The notes beneath the pieces were generated by a model that was not told where the DNA came from, made no database searches, and saw only the letters and a program-made list of their open reading frames with translations. From Laccaria trichodermophora (lineage: Eukaryota > Basidiomycota > Agaricomycetes > Agaricales > Hydnangiaceae): a stretch of DNA of 64,000 bases. Of this stretch, positions 46,271 through 57,688 are shown in pieces; position 1 is the first letter of the stretch, and each line of letters opens with the position of its first letter. The translations under genes and the position numbers were made by a program. The DNA lies in NCBI GenBank assembly GCA_018417955.1, contig JACTVC010000008.1, positions 248,001 to 312,000 on the forward strand, in the 5' to 3' direction.

Positions 46271-49200
46271 TCATTGTAATCTGGATAGCTGTGTCTCTCT
46301 CTATATATTTTGAACATGAATATTGAGTAAGTGGTAAGAGATAGAAAAAAAGCATACCCTCTAAAAATGGGAGAGTTGTATGACACCAAAGATTCTAATA
46401 TGGTAGAAAATGGAGTTGACTTGCCCACTATATATTGGAAATAAGTGACCTGGTTAAATAATGTGAAGAAGTACATACTTTCTAACAAAAAGAATGGTTG
46501 AAAGAGGAGCTGGAATTGGAAATGGATCAAAGACATACAAGCTACAAAACATGAGCATTCTTCTATAATAAGAAATAAAAACATACAATCTGATTTAGAA
46601 TAATCATATATCAGAGTGATGGAAATGAGAGTGAATGGACAACCTACAGTCTAAAAAAATGAAATGAAGAGATGTTATAAAATTGGTCTATGGAATGCTT
46701 AAACTCTACTAACCTCCTTAAAAGATATTGATTGAAGATTAATTACCTGATAAAGAATAATGACTGAATAGATACAGATTGAAAAACAAAATGTACAAAA
46801 TAAAACTTACAAGATATGCAGGAGAGACCACATACTTTCTTAAAAAAAGTAAGAAGAGATAGTGTGATAAGAGTAATTCATGGCCAAAAGCAAAGAAACT
46901 CACCTGCTAAAAAGAAGCACCAAAATATGTGTTACCAGAAGGGTGTACATTAAAAACCAGGCCAACTCACCCACTGAAACAAGACAGGCCACAGTCAGTG
47001 TCACCAGAAGAGTGCACATTAAAAACCAGGCCAACTCACCCCCTGAAACAAGACAGGCCACAGTCAGTCTCACCAGAAGAGTGCACATTAAAAACCAGGC
47101 CAACTCACCCCCTGAAACAAGGCAGGCCACAGTCAGTCTCACCAGAAGAGTGCATATCAACAACCAGGCCAACTCACAAACTGAAACAAGACAGGCCACA
47201 GTCAGTCTCACCAGAAGAGTGCACATTAAAAACCAGGCCAACTCACAAACTGAAACAAGACAGGCCACAGTCAGTCTCACCAGAAGAGTGCACATTAAAA
47301 ACCAGGCCAACTCACTGCCTGAAACAAGACAGGCCACAGTCAGTCTCACCAGAAGAGTGCACATTAAAAACCAGGCCAACTCACCCTCTGAAACAAGACA
47401 GGCCACAGTCAGTCTCACCAGAAGAGTGCACATTAAAAACCAGGCCAACTCACTGCCTGAAACAAGACAGGCCACAGTCAGTCTCACCAGAAGAGTGCAC
47501 ATTAAAAACCAGGCCAACTCACCCACTGAAACAAGACAGGCCACAGTCAGTCTCACCAGAAGAGTGCACATTAAAAACCAGGCCAACTCACCCTCTGAAA
47601 CAAGACAGGCCACAGTCAGTCTCACCAGAAGAGTGCACATTAAAAACCAGGCCAACTCACTGCCTGAAACAAGACAGGCCACAGTCAGTCTCACCAGAAG
47701 AGTGCACATTAAAAACCAGGCCAACTCACATCCTGAAACAAGACAGGCCACAGTCAGTCTCACCAGAAGAGTGCACATGAAAAACCAGGCCAACTCACAT
47801 CCTGAAACAAGACAGGCCACAGTCAGTGTCACCAGAAGAGTGCACATTAAAAACCAGGCCAACTCACCCCCTGAAACAAGACAGGCCACAGTCAGTCCCA
47901 CCAGAAGAGTGTACATTAAAAACCAGGCCAACTCACCCACTGAAACAAGATAGGCCACAGTCAGTCTCACCAGAAGAGTGCACATTAAAAACCAGGCCAA
48001 CTCACAGACTGAAACAAGACAGGCCACAGTCAGTCTCACCAGAAGAGTGCACATTAAAAACCAGGCCAACTCACAGACTGAAACGAGACAGGCCACAGTC
48101 AGTCTCACCAGAAGAGTGCATATCAACAACCAGACCAACTCACTTTCTATAAAAAGAATGGCCAGAGCATGTGTTTTAGAAGTGTGCAAAATGAAATGGA
48201 GAAAAGCATACTTTCTGAAATAGGGAACAGCACATCATAATCACCAGAACAGTGCACAAGAAAGGGAAAGGCCAGAGAATGAGTCAGCATATGAGTTAAT
48301 AGTTAATAGAGGAACAACTCACAACCTAGCAAATGGTAGGTGTAGAAGAGAATTGAGTCAGAACATAGTTATTTCAGAAACTTAATAATAACTTACCCAC
48401 TAAAGAAATCCCTTATAGTCATACAGAGACAATGTAAATAGACCATATATCACCTTCTAAATTCATAAACAAGAACATTAGCTGTACAAGTAGCAAGGTC
48501 AACAGTTAATACTTACATTCTGAAAGAAACAGACAGCTGCTGATAAGATGTGACATGTTATGCAAAATATTGGCCCACAAACTAATGACAACCATGAGAA
48601 TAGATAAAAACTTGAACAATTTGTAGACATACATGCTGCAAGAAAAAACAACAATCAGAATAAATCTATTCTTCTCTTGATGATTGTTTTGTTCTCACTT
48701 CCTGTGCTTTATCAATAGTAATAAAATTTTGTTATAAGTTGGCTTACATTCTGTAAAACAGATCAACATGCTATTTTGATACATCTTAGTCACTGTATAG
48801 AACCACATACCTCCTATTAATTTTACAGATTAACTTGTGAGCAGCATTACACTCCTGTTACTTACTGTCTGTTGGAAGATCTCAATAAATAACTGGAGAT
48901 GTCTCCATTATAAACTCTTACTTCATTGAAATCAATGACTTCTTGAAATATCTTGATCAAATTCCTTGTAATCATTGACTCTTGCAATGTCTTATACCTG
49001 TCAAGAAATGATAACCATCTGAGAAAATTGCAATAACTGACCTGAAACAAAATCTTTCCATCCTTCACACAGCTTAACATCCCTTCCCTTTTATCAGACC
49101 TCAAATTCAGCATAGTATTATACCATGTTTTACTCTGAAAAATCAGTAAGTTTTTAATGAGAGTTACCAATGAGGTCATAATTGTTTCATCCACATTTGA

Positions 49201-50701
49201 TCCTTGCTTTTGGAATCCCAAAAGAATATGGTGTGGCCAATTAAGGGAAGTATACTCAGCCACATCACCCTCAAAAAAGTCTTTTGAAGGATATTTTACC
49301 AGATGCTGCAAAGATAGTATGGCTAGATGAATGTGTTGCAGAGGAGGATTGATAAAATATTGCTTTGATCGTGATTGGATGGCCAAAAAATCCCGGAGAG
49401 ATGTGTGATAGAGCATAATTGGCTTATCATCATCTCCAGGAATTTTGATAATGGACTGTACTTGCAATAGCCCACAAATGACCTCCTCACACTGAAGAGA
49501 GAGGAGAGAGCTGAGAAAGGAAATGGATTTGTTCTCTGTCAGAACCATGATTGTTCCAAGAATCTGACAGAAGTCTTCTGTCCAAGAAGCAGAAGAGAGG
49601 ACTTGTTCATAGAGTGAATCTAGACCATTAGCTCCTGATGCCAGAAGTTTTTGCAAGGCCCTATGTGGTATGAGATCTCCACCAACACATTGGATCAATA
49701 TAGTAGCAAATGTGAATGAACTGCAAGCCTTGTTAAGAAGTGTAATGAGATCTTGAGCTGATGGCCAGGGCCTTGGGATCCTCCGCATGATTTGCCAATT
49801 TTCGTTATAGATGCAATCAAATGCACTCCGAAAATGTACTTCAATGTCCCGACGAGCATCAAAATTCTCTAGCTCCAGACGATGCAAAAACCAAGAGTGA
49901 GAATTATCAAACTTTTTTCGAATATGTTCCTCCACCCTGCTCGTGAGGAGAATTCGGAAAGGAAGACAAGTCCTCCCAGAAGAAGCCCTGAGCAGGACAT
50001 CAATGAAGTCTGCCATCTCAGCTTTATCATCACATTCATCAAGAGCATCAATAACAACAACAGAGCTATAGGAGGTTCGTGAAGTGTTGAGATGGAGTGG
50101 GTCTATGATGAGCCTTTGAAGTCGATAGGCCATAGAGACAGTCAACCCGAGCAGGGCTGGCTCATCCTTAAGAGCATGTTCAATAAATGGCTTTGCACCA
50201 GGAACAGTGAGAGAGATCTGATGGGCAAGAGTAGGAATCAGGCGAGATATATGGCTGCGTTCACCAGCCCCTCGCAAAAAGAAGAAGCTCCCTAAGAGGC
50301 GGCCCTCCTCAGTATAGCGCTCCGCAATGGTCTGTGCCAATGCCGATTTGCCATAGCCAGCTGGTCCGTTAAGCCAACAGACAACAGCTCGCTCATCATT
50401 ACCATGGCCATCGAGCCACCACCGGATCTGAGCAATGACCTCCAAACGAGTCCCAGGGTCACATCGAGCGACGTGACCTGCGCGAGTGTGTGTAGCATTG
50501 CTGACAGGACTAAGCAAGCTGGCTAGACCTACATGCCATCAATTATATGAGCAGTATTAATGGATTGTAAAACTTTGACGTACTTGGAACTGGCGGAGGG
50601 CCATGAAAAACAACATCGCGGCCGGCGTTTATGAGCTGTGCTCTTCCGGATATGGTGGTTCCGATAGCGTTTTGCAGCTGTGCGGCTCTTGACGAATCCA
50701 T
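46271..50701 (-). CDS. NACHT-domain NLR-like protein with a C-terminus encoded by one-codon microexons
   Basis: STAND-class signalling ATPase, by analogy with fungal NLR-like proteins used in non-self recognition. Exon 1 is 50701-50584 (ATG at 50699-50701, ending FHGPPPVP). A 55-nt intron spans 50529-50583. Exon 2 is 50528-48922. Together they give 1,725 nt, exactly 575 codons. Walker A GPAGYGKS is at residues 94-101 and Walker B VVVIDALDE at about 196-204, followed by LLTSR and the conserved HTSLRDFL. A donor GTAAGAG at 48921 opens a series of introns separated by 3-nt exons (see the separate entry). The last proposed exon is 46300-46271, reading about nine residues to a TGA. The predicted total is about 620 aa. 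Read without splicing, the frame ends at 48862, so a 594-aa product is the conservative alternative. No WD40, ankyrin or TPR repeats are seen. The domain call is strong; the spliced tail is inferred. Confidence 0.8.
46358..48868 (-). other. Array of 36 consecutive 3-nt microexons
   Basis: On minus, 36 sites have AG, three bases, then a donor. Triplets (lowest coordinate): ACA 48866, GAG 48811, AAT 48748, CAT 48633, AAT 48517, AAG 48454, TGG 48397, GTT 48323, AAA 48212, AAA 48144; repeat array TCT 48075, TCT 48006, TGG 47937, GGG 47868, GAT 47799, GAT 47730, GCA 47661, AGG 47592, TGG 47523, GCA 47454, AGG 47385, GCA 47316, TTT 47247, TTT 47178, GGG 47109, GGG 47040, TGG 46971; then CAG 46904, AAA 46836, GAG 46714, ACT 46648, ATT 46587, CTT 46539, AAA 46479, TGG 46425, AGG 46358. 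Introns run 45-119 nt. Donors are GTAAGT, GTATGT, GTGAGT and similar, with GCAAGT after 46425 and GTGATA after 48454. All triplets are in phase 0 and none is a stop. Confidence 0.7.
46907..48146 (-). repeat. 69-bp minisatellite: 66-nt intron plus variable triplet, 17-18 units
   Basis: The period is exactly 69 bp from 46971 to 48077. On minus, each unit starts with GTGAGTTGGCCTGG, has an ACTGAC branch-site-like word about 25 nt before the 3' end, and ends CTTGTTTCAG. That is a complete short intron, followed by a triplet. Units differ at only a few bases in the 66-nt part but show seven different triplets. The period is a multiple of three, so long spurious frames run through it on both strands. 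Confidence 0.95.
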
Positions 50702-50939
50702 GAGTGAAATGACGTGTTGTAATATGGAGACTAGGAAAGTCGGAAGGCTAAAGACGTCGATAGGTCGAGTGGTCGTCGTAGTCGATGAAGAAGAGGTGAT
50801 CAGTCGGAGATCAGTTGTGAGAATTCGCTGTCGGGAATCTAATCGGGCGACGAAACCCCTTCACACAGGGTTCTGCTTCCAAAAATGCCACCAACGTCAA
50901 CTCGCGCTACTGAGCGAACTCTTGTGGGCCACTGGGTCT
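50702..50939. promoter_or_regulatory. Upstream region of the NACHT gene
   Basis: Short GC-richer interval between the NACHT start codon and the decayed inverted duplication block. It presumably holds the promoter; no specific element can be supported. Confidence 0.35.
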
Positions 50940-53610
50940 TAGAAATTGCACCTCTCGACCGAGGCGAGCGTTCTGGGGCGAAATCCAACATCAGCTGGCC
51001 TTGGCGATTGAAGCATGGGCTCACAATTTTCAGGGAATAACGTTCAAACAGGTTACAATCCCCAAAAACTTTCCCCGTAAGACCTTCTTTACCACTATGA
51101 CGCTCTGATTCGCATCTAACAGTTTGAATAGCAACCCACTTCTCTGACAGAAAATACCCCCATGTCGACTGTTCAGCAAACAAGAGCGAATTCTGCCGAA
51201 GGCATTTTACGAAACGAGCCGATGGGCAAGAACCTCATCAAATCCCTGTCTTCTTGTATCAATATCCGTTCCTCATCCCATTAGCAGCCGTCCAACCCCA
51301 TCCACCTCACATCTGCCTCCTCCACTCCCCCAAACTATGTATTTCTCTTGCGCGAAACAGGCGAGCAGAAGGCACCATCCACAACTGCCCTCCACCCCCA
51401 TTTCCCCGCTCATTCGCTCCTCAAGGCCTCAACGTTCAACCCCCAGCTCTTCTTCCATCACCATCCCCTCCGGCGATGGCTTAAAACTCTCCCTTCCCTA
51501 ACCCAACCTCGGTCCTATCTCGCCTGTCGTACACCGGAATCCTCATACAGACGCCCACCGCGCTCTAGCATTTCCGTGGTTTGGGTTTCTCAGATAGACG
51601 GCCAGTTCCTTTTCTTAGCCGTCGGGACTGGAACGACGATGAGCCTCGGACTCGTTGGTTGGAAATGACGGGGATGGGACAGAGAGTCGCCGCCGTTTAG
51701 TGGATACTATTCCGCAGATCTCTTCCAACCGGAGTTGATTCGCATCACGAACGGACTGGAGAAGCTCTTATCCAAGCACTCCGAGACGACACACCCTCAA
51801 GTCCGGCTCGACGTCGAAATTGAATTGGAGCTCCTCAACAATCACGACAATTCGTGAGGAGCGTGAACGAAGACGGCGGCGGCGAGGGTTGAGTTTTTTT
51901 GTTAGATGGTTCCGCGAACACCTTCATCCCCTGGATGGATGTTGACCCCCCAAACTCAGCAGACCTCACTTGTCTATCACAATCCACGCCAACCCATCTG
52001 TTCTTCTCCTCCCACTCATGCCGTCTCATCCGCGATGCCCTATGACCGCAATCTGACCGTATTCCTTGGATCTTGATCACTGTATCATCCACTTGTTTCC
52101 ATCGTCTTCTGCCCTGGTCATACCCACATCCTGTCAGTCGTCTCTCTTGAAGAGGCTGGGACGCACGCTTTCCGCTACCCCATCTCTGAACTGTCTTCCA
52201 CGACGCAATCTACGGTTCTACCGTGTAGCAGCTCAGTTCGTTTACAGCTGGTCATGGTTGAAGGTTCTGGTTGGGATGAGACCTTACCCATGAACTGTGC
52301 TGGGAGTTAGAGTTTCGTCGAAGCCTTTGATGTTCAGTGGTGAAAATAAGTGACGACGATGCTTGAAAGAGCGCTCGCAGGCGAAGGGAGGCTCGTGGTC
52401 TTCAAATTCCATCAACTTGAGCTCAAACGGCTTTTGATTCACCGGTAGACATTACATTGTGGAGACTTCCCGAGTATGGCTCTCTTTGTTCCCCTTATGG
52501 CGGTGGCTCACGAATTTCTAGCCGGCTGGGTCTTCGAATGAGAGACGAGTATCGACTATCAGAGTCCTACCTGCTTCCTCTGTCACAAAATAAAGCGCGA
52601 GGCCTACCGCTTCTACTTGCTTCCCTCAAGTCAGTGACGGACGACAGCAATCTAACCTCTGCAAGTCTTTCACGCATTACCCTGCTACAGTCTCACCTCT
52701 CATCCCTGGTCTGTTTTACCGCCACAACACAAGGACACAAATCAGCCCCGAACGCCTTATGCTAGACTCGTTGGGACTTTTCACGAACTACGGATGCGCA
52801 GCTTCGAGGTTTCGTAGCCGACTTGGATGTTATTGGGTTGCCGCTCGAGCTATTGAAGGACTTGACAAGGAGATTGCTAGTCCACAAGTAGTCATGTTGT
52901 GAACTCTTGTCATTCGTATACGATGTACATCCCCAAGTTGTTCTTAGAATTTTCAGTCAATTTTGCCAATTGTAGCTCATCGTGGCCACTGGCCATGTAC
53001 TTACTTGAGGAACGGAGTCAATCTGTGCAACTGGCTGTATGGTATCCACTGGGTATCCATCGTGATCTAACACCCATCATGGCAAGCAAACATCAAGACC
53101 AGCCATTCTTCGAAAACTCACAACACCCGTCACCAGTCGAAAACTACTTACGAAGCCCCTCAAAGAACTATCAGTCGACAAACTCACAGTAAAACCTGTC
53201 AATACTACGGGGAGAACAATTCTAACACCCTCGGATCTAGCGGTATAGTGCGAGGCGCCTGTCCAGTAACTCGCCAAAAACTCGCAGATTCGTTGGTAGC
53301 TGAAGAGAGGACGGAGAATCTTGGTTCCGTTAGGGAGCTGGTGAGTGCTTACTTGGGTTTCGTGCATATCAATGACATGTTTGTCCAGATTCTGTCTAGT
53401 TGTTCATCCCTTTGGCTATACGTACCGTACGTCATGAGGCCAAATTCTACACCAACGCACAATGAAAACGACACGTACAAACTGAGTCCCCCCTCCGTCT
53501 CGGACCCCAGCCCCCTAGAAGCCAACCCACCTGCGCCGTACAACTTTCAAAGGAGCAACAAACAGTGTTCAGACGGCAACTCAAACACGTCGTTAAGCTA
53601 GGGAGCCCAC
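50940..53610 (-). repeat. Inverted, degenerate third copy of the distal duplication block
   Basis: The reverse complement aligns with 13370-15960 and 60120-62870. Anchors are the stretch with CCCATGCTTCAATCG and GGATTTCGCCCCAGAACGC at 50970-51020, the GGACGGCTGCTAATGGGATG word near 51290 (inverted), the CGGAAATGCCAG region near 51560, the pair CGACTTCCCGAG/CATGGCTCTCTTTG near 52470, and GGGGGCTGGGGTC near 53510. It carries many more differences than copies A and B show to each other, so it is older. Confidence 0.75.
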
Positions 53611-55189
53611 TGGTGATACGTACTCATGAGTTGAAGGGGCGATACGTGGCGGATTTCGAGGGGAAGTACCGAAAGAGTCCAAGGTTCGTTTCATTCCCTT
53701 TGCTTTTCCCAGTTCTTCCAAACCCATAATACTACCACAGATTCATGTTCCCTTTTCCTCCGATATGCTAGAGTCCGCAGCGTCACGATGGAGGCGAGGG
53801 ATAATGCGCGGGGAGTATAGAGGTCTTGGCTTAGGTGCATTTGAAGAAAGATCAAGCTGCGCGTCATCGCCGAACACACGCTGCCTTTGCGTCCCATTTT
53901 CGCATTCTTTTCCGTCTGGAGAGCTTCCTCCTACTCCCACTCCCGTGACCCATACTCGCATAAGCCCCCCTCCAAGGTCTTGCATTACAGCAGAATGTCT
54001 TCGACACGACCAGTCTTCGGTGTCCCCTCTCTTTGGACGAGGAAGATTTCAGTCTACCAACGTGTACTTGCAGGGCGCGGATTTGAAGACAGACATCGCG
54101 AATGGAGTCAAAGAATTCCGATCCTGTCCTTGTGGTATGCTCTTCATTGACGATCTCTCCCACGATGCTCAATCCAAATGCAGCTCTTCCACAGTTGACT
54201 TGATATGGGAGGAGGGTCGCTTGCGCCATGTCACGGCTGTACTTCAAGTTGGGGGAAGCAGGACAGCAATGTGGCCGTTATGCGCCTGGGATTGGGGATG
54301 AAGATGGAATTGATTATGTTCAAGTCGTTCATCTTTTGGCTGAACATACCACTGCATCTCCTCGCGAACCGTCTTCTTCCGGTAAGTCCTCAATTTTTCT
54401 TAATTTTTTATGTGAGAACTAAGTGACCGCTTTGTTAGATATGGGACATCATACTAGGAATTCAATTCCTCCATCAGAATAAGTGTTACAAGGGGATATC
54501 AAAGGCGTAAGACCTTTTTCATTAGTAGTCGTTCGACATTTACTGATAATTCTTAGATTTTCACCTTCCTCACATCCACCCCGACGGTATCACGATTCTG
54601 AGGAAGGCCGATTTCCTGGTAGCCATACCTCCCTCCTTTTTCCTAGATGACTTGGCTTCCTCTTCAACCTTATACCACGGCACGCGCACGGGCGGGGAGA
54701 TGGAATGTGTTGAAGTGTTGGTGCCACGGAGGGTCGGGGGTGGCAGACGTGCGCCCTCAGCTCTAGTTGCGTGAGCTTGATGATGTCCTTTGGGCACCTA
54801 AGGGTGACATTTTGGGAGTGGGCAGACCGTCGCCATGTGACAGACACTTGTCATGCTCGATCCGCTCTCGAACGACCAGCTCCAATCTTTCATAGACGTT
54901 TCTAGGGATGCGGCCTTTTCTCTCCTTTTCCCTTCCAGACGGCGAAGGAGAATGCAAAGCACTCGTATCTTCCCACTGCTGCTGTTGTATGGACAACCAC
55001 ACAGCTGACACCCGGTCATGGCGTCTAGAAATCCTTTCTCCTGCACTCGAGATCACCGATCCTTAAAGGGCACCCTTCACTTCCTCGCCAAAGTTGAACG
55101 TTAACTACAGTGATTGAGGTTCTCCCATGAAGACATTTTGATCAGGTCGTGAAGCTTGTGTTGGCGAAGGACGGTATCCTTCATTCCTC
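53611..55189. pseudogene. Decayed coding remnants, one with an AAA+/torsin-like segment
   Basis: The plus frame at about 54000-54210 reads NVYLQGADLKTDIANGVKEF and then CPCGMLFIDDLS, resembling the pre-Walker-B and Walker-B part of torsin/Clp-type AAA+ ATPases. Flanking frames are broken. Frames around 54570-55056 contain no recognised domain. No intact gene is supported. Confidence 0.35.
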
Positions 55190-55637
55190 CTTCATTCCTT
55201 CTCCATTCTTTGTCCATTCTTTATCCCTTCCTTCTCCCTTCCCTCCACCATTCACGTACATAAACGACGCTGACGCCATGCAAACCACCATAGCAGTCAT
55301 CGATAATGTTCTCGACCATCTTTCATTCCCACCAGGACCCTCAAAGATCAGCTACGTACGCGCAGATGCCATCGCCTATTTCGTAACGCGGCTCTTCTAC
55401 GAATCCATAATCAATTCTTCAGCAAGCTGGAGCACCATTGGGAGAATGGAGCCGTGAATGGGTGCATATAAGGGGGTGACACCTTTGAGGGGTTTCTGCA
55501 CGGCTTACGTGCCGTTCACAATGCATATTCAACTAAACGGAAGCAGAAGGAGGGAGATGTAAGGCTCGTCATCGTTGTGAAATGCGCTGAGAGGCCAATA
55601 TCGGAGTTGATGGTGCCAGACTTGCCGAAGTGGTGAG
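55190..55637 (+). pseudogene. 5' fragment of an ORC5-like gene
   Basis: Plus-strand pieces read PPFTYINDADAMQTTIAVIDN, then ISYVRADAIAYFVTRLFYESIIN, then, after a frame break and a TAA near 55468, TFEGFLHGLRAVHNAY and RLVIVVKCAERPISELMVPDL. This order matches the N-terminal ATPase part of basidiomycete origin recognition complex subunit 5 (Walker-A-like region, RLFYDSVIN, FLHGLRAL, RLVIVIERAE). It ends with AAGTG/GTGAGT at a donor-like site, and the glomulin-like sequence starts within 30 bp. It is truncated, frameshifted and not functional. Confidence 0.55.
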
Positions 55638-55748
55638 TCCTTCGTTGTCGTTGTCATTCGCCATCTTATATCCAAGTCGGGATGCTCAGATCTCCTCGTG
55701 CGTTGCTAGACTCAACACGTTATATTGAATGTTGAAACTGAATTGCAG

Positions 55749-57514
55749 GATCCGCTGCATTCGATTCCACTCCTTCTATCGTGCGATGACCCAGCTGCGG
55801 TGGACTTGTTATCTCTGATCGGAGAATGCTGCTCCGCGAAAGAGGTTGTCATCGCCGTTCAGGAAGCAGTTGAGAGGCTGGAGGTATCATTCAACTCCGA
55901 TGACGATGGATTTGAAGCAATGGAGCAAAAAGTACCTCAACAGGCAGCTTCCTCGCCTGTAGTTTGCCTTTCTATTCTCACTGAGCTATACGCTGCTTGT
56001 GAGATATTTCCCTTCTTGATTCATGGGAAAGCAACTGATGACACACAGCGATCCCAAGGCTTAAGTTGCGAAAGAAAACAGCCCCGGACACTCTTCGACC
56101 TTTTTTTGCTGAGCTAGAAAACGTGAATGTTATGGCTGGTCCCACCGCGTCCACTGAAGATGGCCGAGCACTTATTTCTGCGACGGCGTCATTCGTGAAA
56201 AGGGCTGCTCAGTGGGTCAAGGGCATCCCGGACGCCAAAGAGGAAGACGTTTTAGGATGCACTGTACGTATCATCGAAATGGACTTCCTCTTCAAAGATC
56301 TCACTTACATCTTTTAGAAACTCATGAAAAACCTCTTAGACCAAACTTTGACCGCTTATGCTGACTGTATCCGCTCATCCGTGGCACAGAGAACATTTGA
56401 GCAATGTTTCCCTCGACTAATAGTCAAAACTTCCGTTGATGCGGGGTGGGAAGAAGGAGAGAAAGTCGTTCTAGAAGCTCTCGTATGCGTTGTGTCCATT
56501 ATCTCGGCTTCATTCAACTAATCAAAATGACAGGACGCGTACACCTTTCTTGGGTGCACATTCAGAGAACTCACATCAGCACCAACGACGGCCACCCTGG
56601 TTGTCGTAGCATATCATCAAACCGGTTTTCTAGACTCAGATAACGACCTTGCGCTCATCTTCCCAATCCTAATCTCCTCTATTCAAACCAACTCCGCCCT
56701 CGACGAATGCTTATCGATTCTGCTCAAGTTCCTTCACTGCATACGAGCGTCATCCGTATCTCCACCACCCATTCTCTCTCCAGAAACTGTAACGCCTCTG
56801 TGTACTATCCTACCTACCATAGCCAGCGCCCACCCTGACCCACTCGTCAGACATCAAGCATTCCGAATCATCTCCTCCGTCCTCACACTCACCCAACCCG
56901 ATTTAAGGATTCAGCTCCTCGCAGACCTCACTGGGGATTCGCAGCTCCCGCAGATGCGTGTTGCGGCCGTGGGTCTCGTGAAAGAAGCAATCATAGAGTC
57001 GCTCTCGTCCACGAAACCAAATCTATTCGCATCCCCGCTCTTCTTGCGTGTCTTTCGCCCTATACTGTTTAGGCCCGATCCTCCGGATTTGTTCAGTGGG
57101 AGCAAGGAACTTTCACTGGGTGGGTTCCAAGAATCAAGCGAACCTCAGCGGTTGGTAGAATGCTTAGCACTCTATTACGTTCTTCTCCAGCGCGATCACC
57201 AAAATCTGGTTCGTTTTCTCTGCTTACTTTCCTTGATGCGTGCTGAAAGTATGATTCTTGTTCAGACGGGCATACGTGATGCAGATGTCTTATCAAGTGT
57301 AGAGAGCAGTCTTTTAGAACCATTGCGTTCGATCTTGGACAGTGGATGAGCCATCCGTCTATTTCTGGAAGTAAGTCGGCCGAAACAGACTCTTGGGCCC
57401 GTCTGAATTCTTATTTCAGGTCATATGCATGCTATAATGTCCCTCGTATCTCTTCAGATGGGTCTTGAGAGGGTAGATGCTGCCATAGCCCAACTCCGAT
57501 CTCCCAGAACTTAG
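55749..57514 (+). pseudogene. YAP1-binding/glomulin-like gene, copy B, 5' exon replaced and 3' frameshift
   Basis: Exons equivalent to copy A: 55749-55998, 56049-56263, 56318-56482, 56534-57208, 57266-57370 and 57420-57514. Exon 4 is intact here (KVVLEAL). The first exon of copy A (MALLTSATH...) is missing: homology begins only at its last third (CCATCTTATA, 55661) and no in-frame ATG is found upstream. Exon 6 is 105 nt instead of 106 (TTGGACAGTGG versus TTGGCAAAGTGG), giving TGA at 57347-57349. AATAAA lies at 57593-57598. Copies A and B are therefore disabled at different positions. Confidence 0.7.
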
Positions 57515-57688
57515 AACATGCAAAAATAGTTACCTACGAGGATGGAGGGGAACTGTATATCGTATCTAATCTGATATCAGATACAAGATCTAAATAAAGA
57601 GTGAAAAAAATCCGAATGCTACCCTATTTATCGCTCCAGTCATATCGCATGCTTCGCTCCTACACCATTCTCCCCAATCCCCATCGTC

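Noticed and set aside
46717..46835. CAG/GTAATT at 46741-46749 as a zero-length exon (recursive splice site)
   Set aside because: The downstream part would be only about 30 nt, too short for an intron. A single 119-nt intron is simpler and within the range seen here.
46944..48146. CRISPR-like array (regular repeats with variable bits)
   Set aside because: The variable part is only 3 nt, units are 69 bp, the genome is eukaryotic, and no cas genes are present. It is a minisatellite of introns.
46900..48189. A 429-codon minus-strand frame of 23-residue hydrophobic repeats (CTLLVRLTVACLVS type), and a 357-codon plus-strand frame
   Set aside because: The 69-bp period is a multiple of three, so several frames stay open automatically. 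Each unit reads better as a short intron plus a triplet, and the diverged flanking introns obey the same spacing but do not continue these frames.
48922..49080. Additional intron (GTCAGT...TTGACAG) near the end of the NACHT main exon
   Set aside because: Splicing it would bring a TAA into frame at once, while reading through keeps the frame open and the phase correct for the microexons.
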